NCBI GenBank assembly: GCA_002314805.1
Contig: DCHJ01000112.1
Coordinates: 19,234 to 37,994 of the forward strand
From: Lachnospiraceae bacterium UBA1755
GTDB lineage: Bacteria > Bacillota > Clostridia > Lachnospirales > Lachnospiraceae
Direction: 5' to 3'
Length of the DNA stretch: 18,761 nt
A model generated the notes under the pieces. That model was not told the DNA's origin. It ran no database searches and saw only the letters and a list, made by a program, of their open reading frames with translations. Shown here one piece after another: positions 7,719-15,594 of the stretch (the first letter of the stretch is position 1; each line of letters begins with the position of its first letter). Both the position numbers and the translations under genes were made by a program.

Positions 7719-9833
7719 ATGTTGAGAGAAGGAACATATTTACAGGAAAGATATGAAATAATCGAACGCATAGGTTCAGGCGGCATGAGCGATGTATATA
7801 AAGCCCGTGACCGTAAGCTGAACCGTCTCGTTGCGGTCAAGGTACTTAAGGCCGAGTTCTGTCAGGACCGTGAGTTTGTCAGAAAGTTCAAAATGGAAGC
7901 TCAGGCAGCCGCAGGACTTGCCCATCCCAATGTGGTCAATGTATATGATGTAATTGATGAAGCCAGTCTCCACTATATCGTGATGGAGCTTGTTGAGGGG
8001 ATCACACTTAAGGACTTTATTGCAAGGAAGGGCAGGCTCGGTATGCTGGAGGCTGTCGGCATATCCATTCAGATCGCACTGGGACTCAGTGCAGCCCATG
8101 GACGTCATGTCGTCCACAGAGATGTGAAGCCTCAGAATGTCATTATTTCCTCTGACGGAAAGGCCAAGGTGGCTGATTTCGGTATTGCACATGCAGCCAG
8201 TTCAGACACACTCACGACAACTGCGATGGGATCAGTACATTATATCTCACCTGAGCAGGCACGTGGGGAAAGCTCTGATGCAAGGAGCGACATATATTCA
8301 CTCGGTATCACAATGTATGAAATGGTCACCGGAAGACTTCCCTTTGAAGGTGATAATTCCGTATCGATCGCACTGGCACACATAGAAAGTGATATGCCTC
8401 TGGCAGGGCAGACAAATCCTGAGATCACTCCGGCTTTTGACCAGATAATACAGAAATGCTGTCAGAAGAAACCGGAACGGAGATACCGCTCCATAGATGA
8501 TGTCATCCGGGATCTGAGAAATCTGCTTAACGATCCCGATCCGCAGCCAGGAATCAGGAAAGCACCTTCCGCAGCTGACGGGGATACGCTTGTGCTCACT
8601 CAGCAGGAGGTCGCAGAGATCAATGTAAGAGCCAAGATCAGAAATAATCAGGAGAAAAAGGTCAGAGACAGTTATCCGAAGGATAAGGACGAGGAGGAGC
8701 ATAGCGGCAGGTTTGACAAGGTGATCGCTGTCGGCGGTATACTGCTTGCCATTGCGGTTGTGCTTGCCGTGATCTTCGTTATTATGAGGTACTCCGGACT
8801 GATCGGAACCAGCGCCAGTGATATCGGCGATTCTCTTAAGGTGATTTCGGGTGACGCTTCTTCTGTTTCAGACAAACAGACTCTGGTTCCCGACATTGTG
8901 GGGCTTAATGTTGAGCTTGGTGAAAATAAGCTCAGGGATCATAATCTTGGAATAGAAGTAGCCGGATATGAGTTTGATGAAAAGATCGAGAAGGACGGCA
9001 TCATCTCACAGATCCCTGAGGCTGATGAAGTGGCAGATAAATATACCACAGTAGCAGTCGTCGTAAGCAGAGGCGCGACCGGCAGGGAAGAGAACCCGGA
9101 GGAGATGACCAAGACTGAGGATCTGAGTGTATGGATCAATTATACCCAGAATGACGTAAGAAAGTATCTTGCTGACAAGGGCTATAAGGTCGAGACCATC
9201 GAGGCCTTCAGCGATGAGTATGCACCCGGAGTTGTAATTGATATCAATCCGATCACGGCAGAACCCGGCAATACGATAACGCTTACTGTGAGCAAGGGAG
9301 AAGAATCCGACCTTACGCAGATGCCTTCCATTGTCGGTCTTACAGAGGCAGATGCCATAGGGATACTGGCTGATTCTGAACTCCGGCCGGGTACCGTTAC
9401 CCAGGTTGCAGACAGTACAGTTCCTGCGGGAAGCATCGTAAGTCAGGCCGTCCCATCGGGAACCAACATAGCAAAGGGGACTCAGATCGCATATACGGTG
9501 AGCCTCGGACCCGATGCAGACGAGAAATACATAGCTTCTATAAGGACCTCCTATAATCTGGGTGATCTGATCGGCCCCGGGTCCGCGGGAACGCAGATAA
9601 GGGTGATGGTAAGACTGCACCAGCTGGTTCCGGATCCGGAGACGGGTGAGCTTATTGATGTATATACAACACTGATGGAACCCAGGACTGTGACCGGAAG
9701 TACAATACTCCCTGTGCGGTTTGATTATATCGAGGGAGCCTACGGTGTAGATGACGGTGAAGTCGAGGTGGTGGATGTGGACAGGGATGAAGTCATAAAA
9801 TCCTATGATGTCGAGTTCTTTAAGCAGCAGTAA
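7719..9833 (+). CDS. prkC: PASTA-domain Ser/Thr protein kinase
   Basis: A 704-aa bitopic membrane kinase that senses muropeptides or lipid II outside the cell and phosphorylates cytoplasmic targets. Kinase domain about 12-270: glycine loop G19-SGGMSDV-26, Lys41, Glu60, HRD 133-135, DFG 153-155, SPE 177-179; threonines at 164 and 166-168 in the activation loop are the usual autophosphorylation region. A charged juxtamembrane linker (about 270-333) is followed by one transmembrane helix (about 334-356). Outside are three PASTA repeats: about 388-452, 465-527 (degenerate) and 533-597. A further C-terminal domain of about 100 residues (600-704) has a beta-rich look. The frame is open to 7641 inside prpC, but the ATG at 7719 with GGAG at 7709-7712 precedes the conserved MLREGTYLQERYEI start. 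Confidence 0.95.
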   Translation: MLREGTYLQERYEIIERIGSGGMSDVYKARDRKLNRLVAVKVLKAEFCQDREFVRKFKMEAQAAAGLAHPNVVNVYDVIDEASLHYIVMELVEGITLKDFIARKGRLGMLEAVGISIQIALGLSAAHGRHVVHRDVKPQNVIISSDGKAKVADFGIAHAASSDTLTTTAMGSVHYISPEQARGESSDARSDIYSLGITMYEMVTGRLPFEGDNSVSIALAHIESDMPLAGQTNPEITPAFDQIIQKCCQKKPERRYRSIDDVIRDLRNLLNDPDPQPGIRKAPSAADGDTLVLTQQEVAEINVRAKIRNNQEKKVRDSYPKDKDEEEHSGRFDKVIAVGGILLAIAVVLAVIFVIMRYSGLIGTSASDIGDSLKVISGDASSVSDKQTLVPDIVGLNVELGENKLRDHNLGIEVAGYEFDEKIEKDGIISQIPEADEVADKYTTVAVVVSRGATGREENPEEMTKTEDLSVWINYTQNDVRKYLADKGYKVETIEAFSDEYAPGVVIDINPITAEPGNTITLTVSKGEESDLTQMPSIVGLTEADAIGILADSELRPGTVTQVADSTVPAGSIVSQAVPSGTNIAKGTQIAYTVSLGPDADEKYIASIRTSYNLGDLIGPGSAGTQIRVMVRLHQLVPDPETGELIDVYTTLMEPRTVTGSTILPVRFDYIEGAYGVDDGEVEVVDVDRDEVIKSYDVEFFKQQ

Positions 9834-9835
9834 GC

Positions 9836-10702
9836 ATGAGAGGAAAGATCATAAAAGGAATCGGTGGATTCTATTATATAGCCTGTGGAGATGAGCTTTA
9901 TACCTGCAAGGCCAAGGGAATATTCCGTAACGAAAATATCAGACCTCTCGTGGGAGACAATGTTGAAATATCAGTAACAGATGAAGCCGGACGTGAAGGA
10001 AGCCTGGATGACATACTTGCCAGAAGAAACTGTATGGTGAGACCTGCAGTAGCAAACATAGATATAATTCTTGTTGTACAGGCGTTTGCAAGGCCGGCAC
10101 CTCAGCTTTATCTGCTGGACCGTTATCTGATAAGTGTGGAACAGTCGGATATTCCGGCAGCAATAGTGTTTAATAAATCCGATCTCAGGAAGGATGACTG
10201 TGACCGGTCCTATGCGGATGCAGGCTATAAGACTTTTTCCGTTTCGGCAAAGACCGGTGAAGGTATGGAAGAACTGAGGAGGTTCATTGAAGGAAAGACG
10301 ATAGCTCTTGCAGGTCCCTCCGGCGTAGGAAAGTCAACTATTACCAATGCACTCTGTCCTGAGGCTGATATGAAGACAGGTGCAATCAGCCGGAAGATAG
10401 AAAGAGGGAAGCATACTACAAGGCATTCGGAGATATTTGCTCTTGGAGGGGACACATATCTGTGTGATACTCCGGGCTTTACATCGGTGGTCTTTGAGGA
10501 TATGGAGACGGAGCGGCTCAGATTTCATATGCCTGACATAGCGGCATATGAGGGGCGCTGCAGGTTCAGCGGCTGCCGCCATATCAATGAACCTGACTGT
10601 GCAGTCAAGTCAGCAGTGGATAAGGATGAGCTTGCGCGGTCACGTTACGAATCTTATATTAAAATTTATGATGAAATATATATTCAGGAAAGGAGATATT
10701 GA
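9836..10702 (+). CDS. rsgA: Small ribosomal subunit biogenesis GTPase RsgA
   Basis: A 288-aa circularly permuted GTPase that checks late 30S maturation and is inhibited by (p)ppGpp. An OB-fold RNA-binding domain (about 1-70) is followed by the permuted motifs: G4 NKSD 113-116, G5 SAK 137-139, G1 GPSGVGKS 160-167, and G3 DTPG 211-214. The C-terminal zinc knuckle is C242, C247, H249 and C255. It starts 2 bp after the prkC stop with no clear Shine-Dalgarno, so translation probably depends on ribosomes finishing prkC. In B. subtilis the homologue (CpgA/YloQ) is a known target of PrkC, so the adjacency is probably functional. Confidence 0.96.
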   Translation: MRGKIIKGIGGFYYIACGDELYTCKAKGIFRNENIRPLVGDNVEISVTDEAGREGSLDDILARRNCMVRPAVANIDIILVVQAFARPAPQLYLLDRYLISVEQSDIPAAIVFNKSDLRKDDCDRSYADAGYKTFSVSAKTGEGMEELRRFIEGKTIALAGPSGVGKSTITNALCPEADMKTGAISRKIERGKHTTRHSEIFALGGDTYLCDTPGFTSVVFEDMETERLRFHMPDIAAYEGRCRFSGCRHINEPDCAVKSAVDKDELARSRYESYIKIYDEIYIQERRY

Positions 10703-11358
10703 TGAGACTAGCACCATCAGTATTGTCAGCAGATTTTACAAGACTCGGAGAACAGTTGGATGTTTTAACCGCATCCGGTGTAGACTGCATCCATTATGAT
10801 GTAATGGATGGAGATTTTGTACCGGCTTTATCTTTCGGAGACACTATCCTTAAGAATATCAAGGACCGCTGCGGAGATAAGCTTTTTCTTGATGCCCATC
10901 TCATGGTGACTGAACCTGCCAGGTTTGTCGAGGTGTTCAGGAAAGCCGGCGCGGATAATATCACTGTTCATGCAGAGGCATGTAAGCATATCGACAGGAG
11001 CCTTCAGGCTGTTATTGATTCAGGTGCGCAGGCAGGCATCGCACTCAACCCCGGCACTCCTCTTGAGATGATCTCAGAGGTGATCCATAAGGTGGATCTG
11101 GTGCTTATCATGAGTGTAAATCCCGGCTTCGGAGGCCAGAAGTATATTGAATACTGTACTGATAAGATCGCAAGACTTTCAAAGTGGAAGAAAGACCTCG
11201 GACTTGATTTCTCGATCCAGGTTGACGGCGGTGTGAGCCCGGCCAACGTAAAGAAGATACTTGATGCCGGAGCAGATAATATCGTAGCCGGATCGGCTGT
11301 GTTTAAAAATGACATTGCAGCTAACTGTGCGGATTTCAGGGAGATCATGCATTTTTAA
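10702..11358 (+). CDS. rpe: Ribulose-phosphate 3-epimerase
   Basis: A 218-aa TIM-barrel enzyme that interconverts D-ribulose 5-phosphate and D-xylulose 5-phosphate in the pentose phosphate pathway. Active-site residues line up with the E. coli enzyme: S9, H31, D33 (HYDVMDG), H66 (DAHLM) and D175 (QVDGG). The phosphate-binding loops LIMSVNPGFGGQ (135-146) and VAGSAVF (195-201) are intact. The start is ATG at 10702, sharing its A with the rsgA TGA; AGGAG at 10691-10695 is ideally spaced. An ATT codon just before it can be read in frame but is not needed. In Bacillus this gene is followed by thiN, which is absent here. Confidence 0.97.
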   Translation: MRLAPSVLSADFTRLGEQLDVLTASGVDCIHYDVMDGDFVPALSFGDTILKNIKDRCGDKLFLDAHLMVTEPARFVEVFRKAGADNITVHAEACKHIDRSLQAVIDSGAQAGIALNPGTPLEMISEVIHKVDLVLIMSVNPGFGGQKYIEYCTDKIARLSKWKKDLGLDFSIQVDGGVSPANVKKILDAGADNIVAGSAVFKNDIAANCADFREIMHF

Positions 11359-11536
11359 CAGAGCAGAACAGACTGTTTATCAGGCTTAGCTTACGTTACT
11401 GCAGGGGGACAGAGAACAGTGATCGGTCAGATACAGGGAAAGATTTCAAGGCCTCAAAAAACAGCTGAACATAAGAAAACTATAAAGCTTAAATATATAT
11501 GATATACAAAAGGTATTATGTGAGGGAGATACAGAT
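11359..11536 (+). promoter_or_regulatory. rpe-serS spacer with likely extended -10 promoter for serS
   Basis: This 178-bp gap becomes AT-rich toward serS. TGATATACA at 11500-11508 reads as an extended -10 element (TG, one base, TATACA at 11503-11508); the -35 position around 11480 is poor, as extended -10 promoters allow. It lies about 29 bp before the ATG, giving a short leader that contains GAGGGAGA as the ribosome site. No terminator hairpin with a T run is visible after rpe, and there is no T-box (no GGGTGG-type antiterminator sequence) although many Firmicute serS genes carry one. Confidence 0.4.
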
Positions 11537-12820
11537 ATGATAGACATCAGATTTTTACGTGAGAATCCGGAAATAGTAAAGCAGAATATCCGCAACAAAT
11601 TTCAGGAAGCAAAGCTTCCGCTGGTCGATGAGGTTATTGAACTCGATGCAAGGAGCCGTGCTCTTCAGGCTGAGGCAGACGAGCTCCGTGCAAGAAAGAA
11701 TCAGTCAAGCAAGCAGATAGGAGCTCTTATGGCTCAGGGCAAAAAGGAGGAGGCAGCTGCTGTTAAGGCTGAAGTAGCTGAGATCTCATCCAGGATAGCT
11801 GAGCTTGAACCCATGGAGTCAGAGCTTGCCGAGAAGATCCGCAGGGATATGATGATGATTCCTAATATTATCGATCCTTCAGTTCCGATCGGAAAGGATG
11901 ATTCGGAAAATGTTGAGATAGAAAAATTCGGTGAACCGCTGGTTCCGGCTTTTGATATCCCATACCATACCGAGATAATGGAGAAGCTCCATGGCATCGA
12001 CCTTGACAGTGCACGCAAGGTGGCCGGAAACGGTTTCTATTACCTGATCGGTGATATTGCAAGACTTCACAGCGCATGTACTGCGTACGCCCGTGATTTT
12101 ATGATCGACAGAGGCTTTACTTACTGTATCCCGCCTTATATGATCCGATCCGAGGTGGTTACCGGCGTTATGAGCTTTGCAGAGATGGACAGCATGATGT
12201 ACAAGATAGAGGGAGAGGATCTTTTCCTTATCGGTACATCAGAGCATTCGATGATCGGCAAGTTTATCGATACGATCAATGACGAGGCTTCGCTTCCTCA
12301 GACACTTACATCCTTCTCTCCGTGCTTCAGGAAAGAAAAGGGTGCGCATGGCATAGAGGAGAGAGGCGTATACCGTATCCATCAGTTTGAGAAGCAGGAA
12401 ATGATAGTGATCTGTAAGCCTGAGGAATCACCGATGTGGTATGACAGGCTGTGGCAGAACACGGTTGATTTCTTCAGAAGTCTGGATGTTCCCGTACGTA
12501 CGCTTGAGTGCTGCTCAGGCGATCTGGCTGATCTCAAGGTTAAGTCCTGTGATGTTGAAGCCTGGTCACCGAGACAGAAGAAGTATTTTGAGGTGGGCAG
12601 CTGTTCCAATCTTGGAGATGCCCAGGCGAGAAGGCTCCGCATCAGAGTCAAGGATGCATCCGGAAATAAGTATTTTGCACATACTCTTAACAATACCTGC
12701 GTAGCTCCGCCGCGTATGCTTATCGCATTGCTGGAGAACAATCTTCAGGAAGACGGCAGTGTGCTTATACCTGAAGCACTTCAGCCTTATATGGGCGGAA
12801 AGACAGTGATAAGACCTTAA
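11537..12820 (+). CDS. serS: Serine--tRNA ligase
   Basis: A 427-aa class II aminoacyl-tRNA synthetase that charges tRNA-Ser (and the Sec tRNA where present). The N-terminal long coiled-coil arm that grips the tRNA variable arm spans about 30-105 and is rich in Glu, Lys and Ala. TSEH at 234-237 lies in the serine pocket region. Motif 2 is around SPCFRKEKGAHG (261-272) with R265, leading to VYRIHQFEKQEM. Motif 3 is APPRMLIALLEN (390-401) with R393, and the protein ends with PEALQPYMGG. The KGAHGIEERG loop differs from the Bacillus or E. coli type loop and is the version I recall from Lachnospiraceae SerRS. GAGGGAGA just upstream of the ATG is a good ribosome site. Confidence 0.97.
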   Translation: MIDIRFLRENPEIVKQNIRNKFQEAKLPLVDEVIELDARSRALQAEADELRARKNQSSKQIGALMAQGKKEEAAAVKAEVAEISSRIAELEPMESELAEKIRRDMMMIPNIIDPSVPIGKDDSENVEIEKFGEPLVPAFDIPYHTEIMEKLHGIDLDSARKVAGNGFYYLIGDIARLHSACTAYARDFMIDRGFTYCIPPYMIRSEVVTGVMSFAEMDSMMYKIEGEDLFLIGTSEHSMIGKFIDTINDEASLPQTLTSFSPCFRKEKGAHGIEERGVYRIHQFEKQEMIVICKPEESPMWYDRLWQNTVDFFRSLDVPVRTLECCSGDLADLKVKSCDVEAWSPRQKKYFEVGSCSNLGDAQARRLRIRVKDASGNKYFAHTLNNTCVAPPRMLIALLENNLQEDGSVLIPEALQPYMGGKTVIRP

Positions 12821-12822
12821 TT

Positions 12823-14556
12823 ATGGCTTTTGACGGTATCGTAATGGCGGCTCTTGGAAAGGAACTCCGCGACACAATATGCGGCGGGGTTATTTCCAGG
12901 ATAGCTATGCCGGAGAAGGATGAGCTTCTCATTACAATAAGAAATAACGGAAATAATTACAGGCTGCTGGTAAGCGCCTCTGCTTCTCTGCCACTTATAT
13001 ATCTGACTGATGAAAACAGAACTTCGCCGCTTACCGCACCTGCTTTTTGTATGCTTCTGAGAAAGCACATCGGTTCGGGAAGGATCACGGATATCAGACA
13101 GCCGGGGCTTGAGAGGGTGATGGTCCTGGATATTGAGCACAGGAACGATCTCGGAGACATGTGTACCCGTCAGCTGATATTTGAGATGATGGGCAAATAT
13201 TCAAATATCATCTTTGCTGCTGATGATGATACGATCATAGACAGCATCAAACGTGTTCCGTCATCCGTAAGCAGCATCAGAGAGGTGCTCCCCGGTAGGA
13301 AATATGTCTTCCCGGAAGAGCTGAAGAAGAAGGATATCCTTACGGAAGACGAGGCAGGGTTTTTACTCACCCTGAAGGAATGCAGGGAGAGTATTGAAAA
13401 GGCTTTATTCATCAATTATGCCGGTATCAGCCCTCTGATCGCAAGAGAGCTTTGCTGCCGGGCCGGTATTGACGGCGTGATGCCTGCCCAAGGGTGTACC
13501 GGTGAAGCTGCCGCAGGCTTGTATGCCTGCATAAGTGATCTGGCAGAGCAGATTCAGAACTCGGATTTCGACCCCGCAATTATTACACGGAAAAATGAGC
13601 CGGTGGAATTCTCGGCCGTCAGTCTTAAGCTGTATGATGCTCCTGAATATGAAACAGAATCATATACATCGGTAAGCTCACTGCTGGAATATTATTATGG
13701 CGCAAGGGACGAGCGCGCGAGGATCAGACAGAGGTCGGCTGACATGAGGAAGACTGCTGTGACCGCTCTGGAGCGCGCAGTCAGGAAGTATGAGCTGCAG
13801 GAAAGACAGCTGAGGGACTGTCAGGGTAAGGATATTTACAAGGTTTACGGTGACCTGCTCAATACATATGGATATTCGCTTAAAGGCGGTGAGAAATCCT
13901 TTACCTGCGAGAACTTTTACGATAACGGCAGGGAGATAACGATACCGCTGGATGAGCATAAGTCTGCAAAGGAAAATGCCAGAAGATATTATGACAGATA
14001 TTCCAAGCTGAGGCGCACAGAGGAAGCACTCGGCGAGGAAATAGTCAGGACCGGGAATGATATAGAGCATCTCAGGAGCATCCTGCAGGCAGTAGAGATG
14101 AGCAGGACAGAAGGTGATCTCCTGCAGATACGCGGTGAACTGTGTGACTATGGATATATAAGGCGGCATGAGCGCAGAAGTAAGAATCTTCCGAAATCCC
14201 AGCCGCTGCATTTCGTATCCTCTGACGGGTATGACATCTTTGCAGGAAAGAACAATTATCAGAATGAAGAGGTGACCTTCAGGATGGCCGGTGGAAATGA
14301 CTGGTGGTTCCACGCAAAGGGAGTACCGGGCTCACATGTTGTAATTAAATGCGGAGATGAAGCGGATATTCCGGACAGGACCTTTGAGGAAGCAGCCTCT
14401 CTGGCAGCCTTTTATTCCCAGAACAGGGCAGGAGAGAAGGTGGAGGTGGATTATACGCAGCGAAAGAACCTGAAAAGGGTCACGGGTGCATCTCCGGGCT
14501 TTGTGATATACAATACCTATTTTTCAATGTCTGTACGTCCTAAAGAACAGATCTGA
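12823..14556 (+). CDS. rqcH: NFACT protein RqcH (Rqc2 homologue), ribosome quality control / fibronectin-binding-like protein
   Basis: A 577-aa protein of the NFACT (FbpA/RqcH) family. In B. subtilis RqcH binds split 50S subunits with stuck peptidyl-tRNA and recruits tRNA-Ala to add a C-terminal alanine tail that marks the chain for degradation. NFACT-N domain about 1-190 begins MAFDGIVMAAL; helix-hairpin-helix region about 195-260; coiled-coil middle about 290-435; NFACT-R about 455-577 with DGYDIFAGKNNYQNEEVTF at 468-486 and DWWFHAKGVPGSHV at 493-506. Where B. subtilis has the D97-R98 pair needed for alanine tailing, this protein has E97-R98. It starts 2 bp after serS without an obvious Shine-Dalgarno. 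No MutS2 or other RQC partner lies in the window. Confidence 0.93.
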   Translation: MAFDGIVMAALGKELRDTICGGVISRIAMPEKDELLITIRNNGNNYRLLVSASASLPLIYLTDENRTSPLTAPAFCMLLRKHIGSGRITDIRQPGLERVMVLDIEHRNDLGDMCTRQLIFEMMGKYSNIIFAADDDTIIDSIKRVPSSVSSIREVLPGRKYVFPEELKKKDILTEDEAGFLLTLKECRESIEKALFINYAGISPLIARELCCRAGIDGVMPAQGCTGEAAAGLYACISDLAEQIQNSDFDPAIITRKNEPVEFSAVSLKLYDAPEYETESYTSVSSLLEYYYGARDERARIRQRSADMRKTAVTALERAVRKYELQERQLRDCQGKDIYKVYGDLLNTYGYSLKGGEKSFTCENFYDNGREITIPLDEHKSAKENARRYYDRYSKLRRTEEALGEEIVRTGNDIEHLRSILQAVEMSRTEGDLLQIRGELCDYGYIRRHERRSKNLPKSQPLHFVSSDGYDIFAGKNNYQNEEVTFRMAGGNDWWFHAKGVPGSHVVIKCGDEADIPDRTFEEAASLAAFYSQNRAGEKVEVDYTQRKNLKRVTGASPGFVIYNTYFSMSVRPKEQI

Positions 14557-14697
14557 GCCTGAAGTCAAAATAACGCAGCAGGGACGGACAATACGGACGT
14601 CCAAAACGGGACGTACAAAAGAAGAAAATTGAGTTTGACTATACAGATATATTCTACTATAATACGTTTGACCTAACGTGAGTAGGAAGGAGCTGCC
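14557..14697 (+). other. rqcH-gmk intergenic region
   Basis: This 141-bp gap contains GGACG-type repeats at about 14582-14614 that can fold as ACGTCC (14597-14602), a 6-nt loop, GGACGT (14609-14614), with an overlapping 8-bp palindrome GGACGTCC at 14595-14602. No T tract follows, so a terminator for rqcH is not evident. The strong gmk promoter occupies the second half. The gap replaces the yicC and remA genes that commonly precede gmk in Firmicutes. Confidence 0.5.
14635..14663 (+). promoter_or_regulatory. Strong vegetative (sigma-A type) promoter for gmk
   Basis: TTGACT (14635-14640) and a perfect TATAAT (14658-14663) are separated by exactly 17 bp, and the surroundings are AT-rich. The start of transcription should be near 14670. 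An inverted repeat ACGTT (14664-14668) / AACGT (14675-14679) brackets that point and could be an operator, though it is short. This is the best promoter match in the window and marks the beginning of the gmk-ytfJ unit. Confidence 0.8.
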
Positions 14698-15324
14698 ATG
14701 GACAAGGGGTTATTGGTTATCGTAAGTGGTTTTTCTGGCGCCGGCAAGGGGACTCTGGTAAAGGGTCTTATCGACAGATATGATAATTACTGTCTGTCGA
14801 TCTCCGCAACAACTAGGGATCCGCGGCCGGGTGAGGAAAACGGCAGACATTATTTCTTTGTGACTGTTGAAGAGTTTGAGCGCATGATAGCTGAGGACAG
14901 GCTGATCGAGTACGCAAGATATGTAGGCAATTACTACGGCACACCAAGAGATTATGTCCAGAAGAAGCTTGAGGAAGGCAAGGATGTAATACTGGAGATC
15001 GAGATGCAGGGTGCCATGAAGGTAAAAGCAAAGTTCCCGAATGTTGTAACGATCTTCGTGTCAACCGAGGATGCCGCGACACTGAAGAGCAGGCTCATGG
15101 GAAGGGCTACGGAAACCGTGGAGCAGATCGAGAACAGGCTGATCCGCGCAATAGATGAGGCCGAGCTCATGAACGGTTATGATTATCTGCTTATCAATGA
15201 CGACAGGGATGCTTCTATTGAGCAGCTAAATTCTATCATTATGAATGAGCATAGAAAAATGACCTACAATACCGAATTCATCGGCGAGATCGAAAAGGGT
15301 CTCAAGACGCTTTTCGGAAGATAA
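14698..15324 (+). CDS. gmk: Guanylate kinase
   Basis: A 208-aa cytoplasmic kinase that converts GMP to GDP with ATP, feeding GTP and (p)ppGpp pools. The P-loop is G11-FSGAGKGT-19; the usual sequence is GPSGVGKGT, and the F and A substitutions do not touch the key Gly, Lys and Thr. The GMP-binding segment is SISATTRDPRPGE (34-46) with R40 and R43, followed by GNYYGTP (77-83). The lid carries GRATE at 135-139. GGAAGGAG upstream of the ATG is a strong ribosome site. The gmk-rpoZ pair is conserved across most bacteria. Confidence 0.97.
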   Translation: MDKGLLVIVSGFSGAGKGTLVKGLIDRYDNYCLSISATTRDPRPGEENGRHYFFVTVEEFERMIAEDRLIEYARYVGNYYGTPRDYVQKKLEEGKDVILEIEMQGAMKVKAKFPNVVTIFVSTEDAATLKSRLMGRATETVEQIENRLIRAIDEAELMNGYDYLLINDDRDASIEQLNSIIMNEHRKMTYNTEFIGEIEKGLKTLFGR

Positions 15325-15345
15325 ATACAGTGGAGGAATTGTCTT

Positions 15346-15594
15346 ATGATGTTACATCCGTCTTACACAGATCTGATCAATGCTGTCAACGCTGACGTTG
15401 AGCCGGGGGAGCAGCCCGTTGTTCAGAGCCGTTATTCTATAGTTATCGCAACTGCCAAGAGGGCACGTCAGCTTGTTGACGGCGAAGAGGCTACGGTTCC
15501 TTCCTTCGGGAAAAAGCCGCTTTCAGTTGCAATTGATGAGGTATATAAGAAAAAGGTAAAAATCGTTAATGACGATGAAGGAAAAGAGGACTGA
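15346..15594 (+). CDS. rpoZ: DNA-directed RNA polymerase omega subunit
   Basis: An 82-aa protein that helps fold and hold the beta' subunit of RNA polymerase. The core SRYSIVIATAKRARQLVDG (28-46) is the omega signature of an alternating hydrophobic and basic helix, followed by the KPLSVAIDEVYKKKVKI helix. The start is two Met codons in a row (15346 and 15349); GGAGGAA at 15332-15338 suits both, and the length is normal either way. It follows gmk by 21 bp and its TGA shares an A with the rimO ATG. Confidence 0.93.
   Translation: MMLHPSYTDLINAVNADVEPGEQPVVQSRYSIVIATAKRARQLVDGEEATVPSFGKKPLSVAIDEVYKKKVKIVNDDEGKED

Noticed and set aside
10699..10701. ATT start for rpe
   Set aside because: The ATG right after it is well spaced from AGGAG and starts the conserved MRLAPSVLSADF segment.
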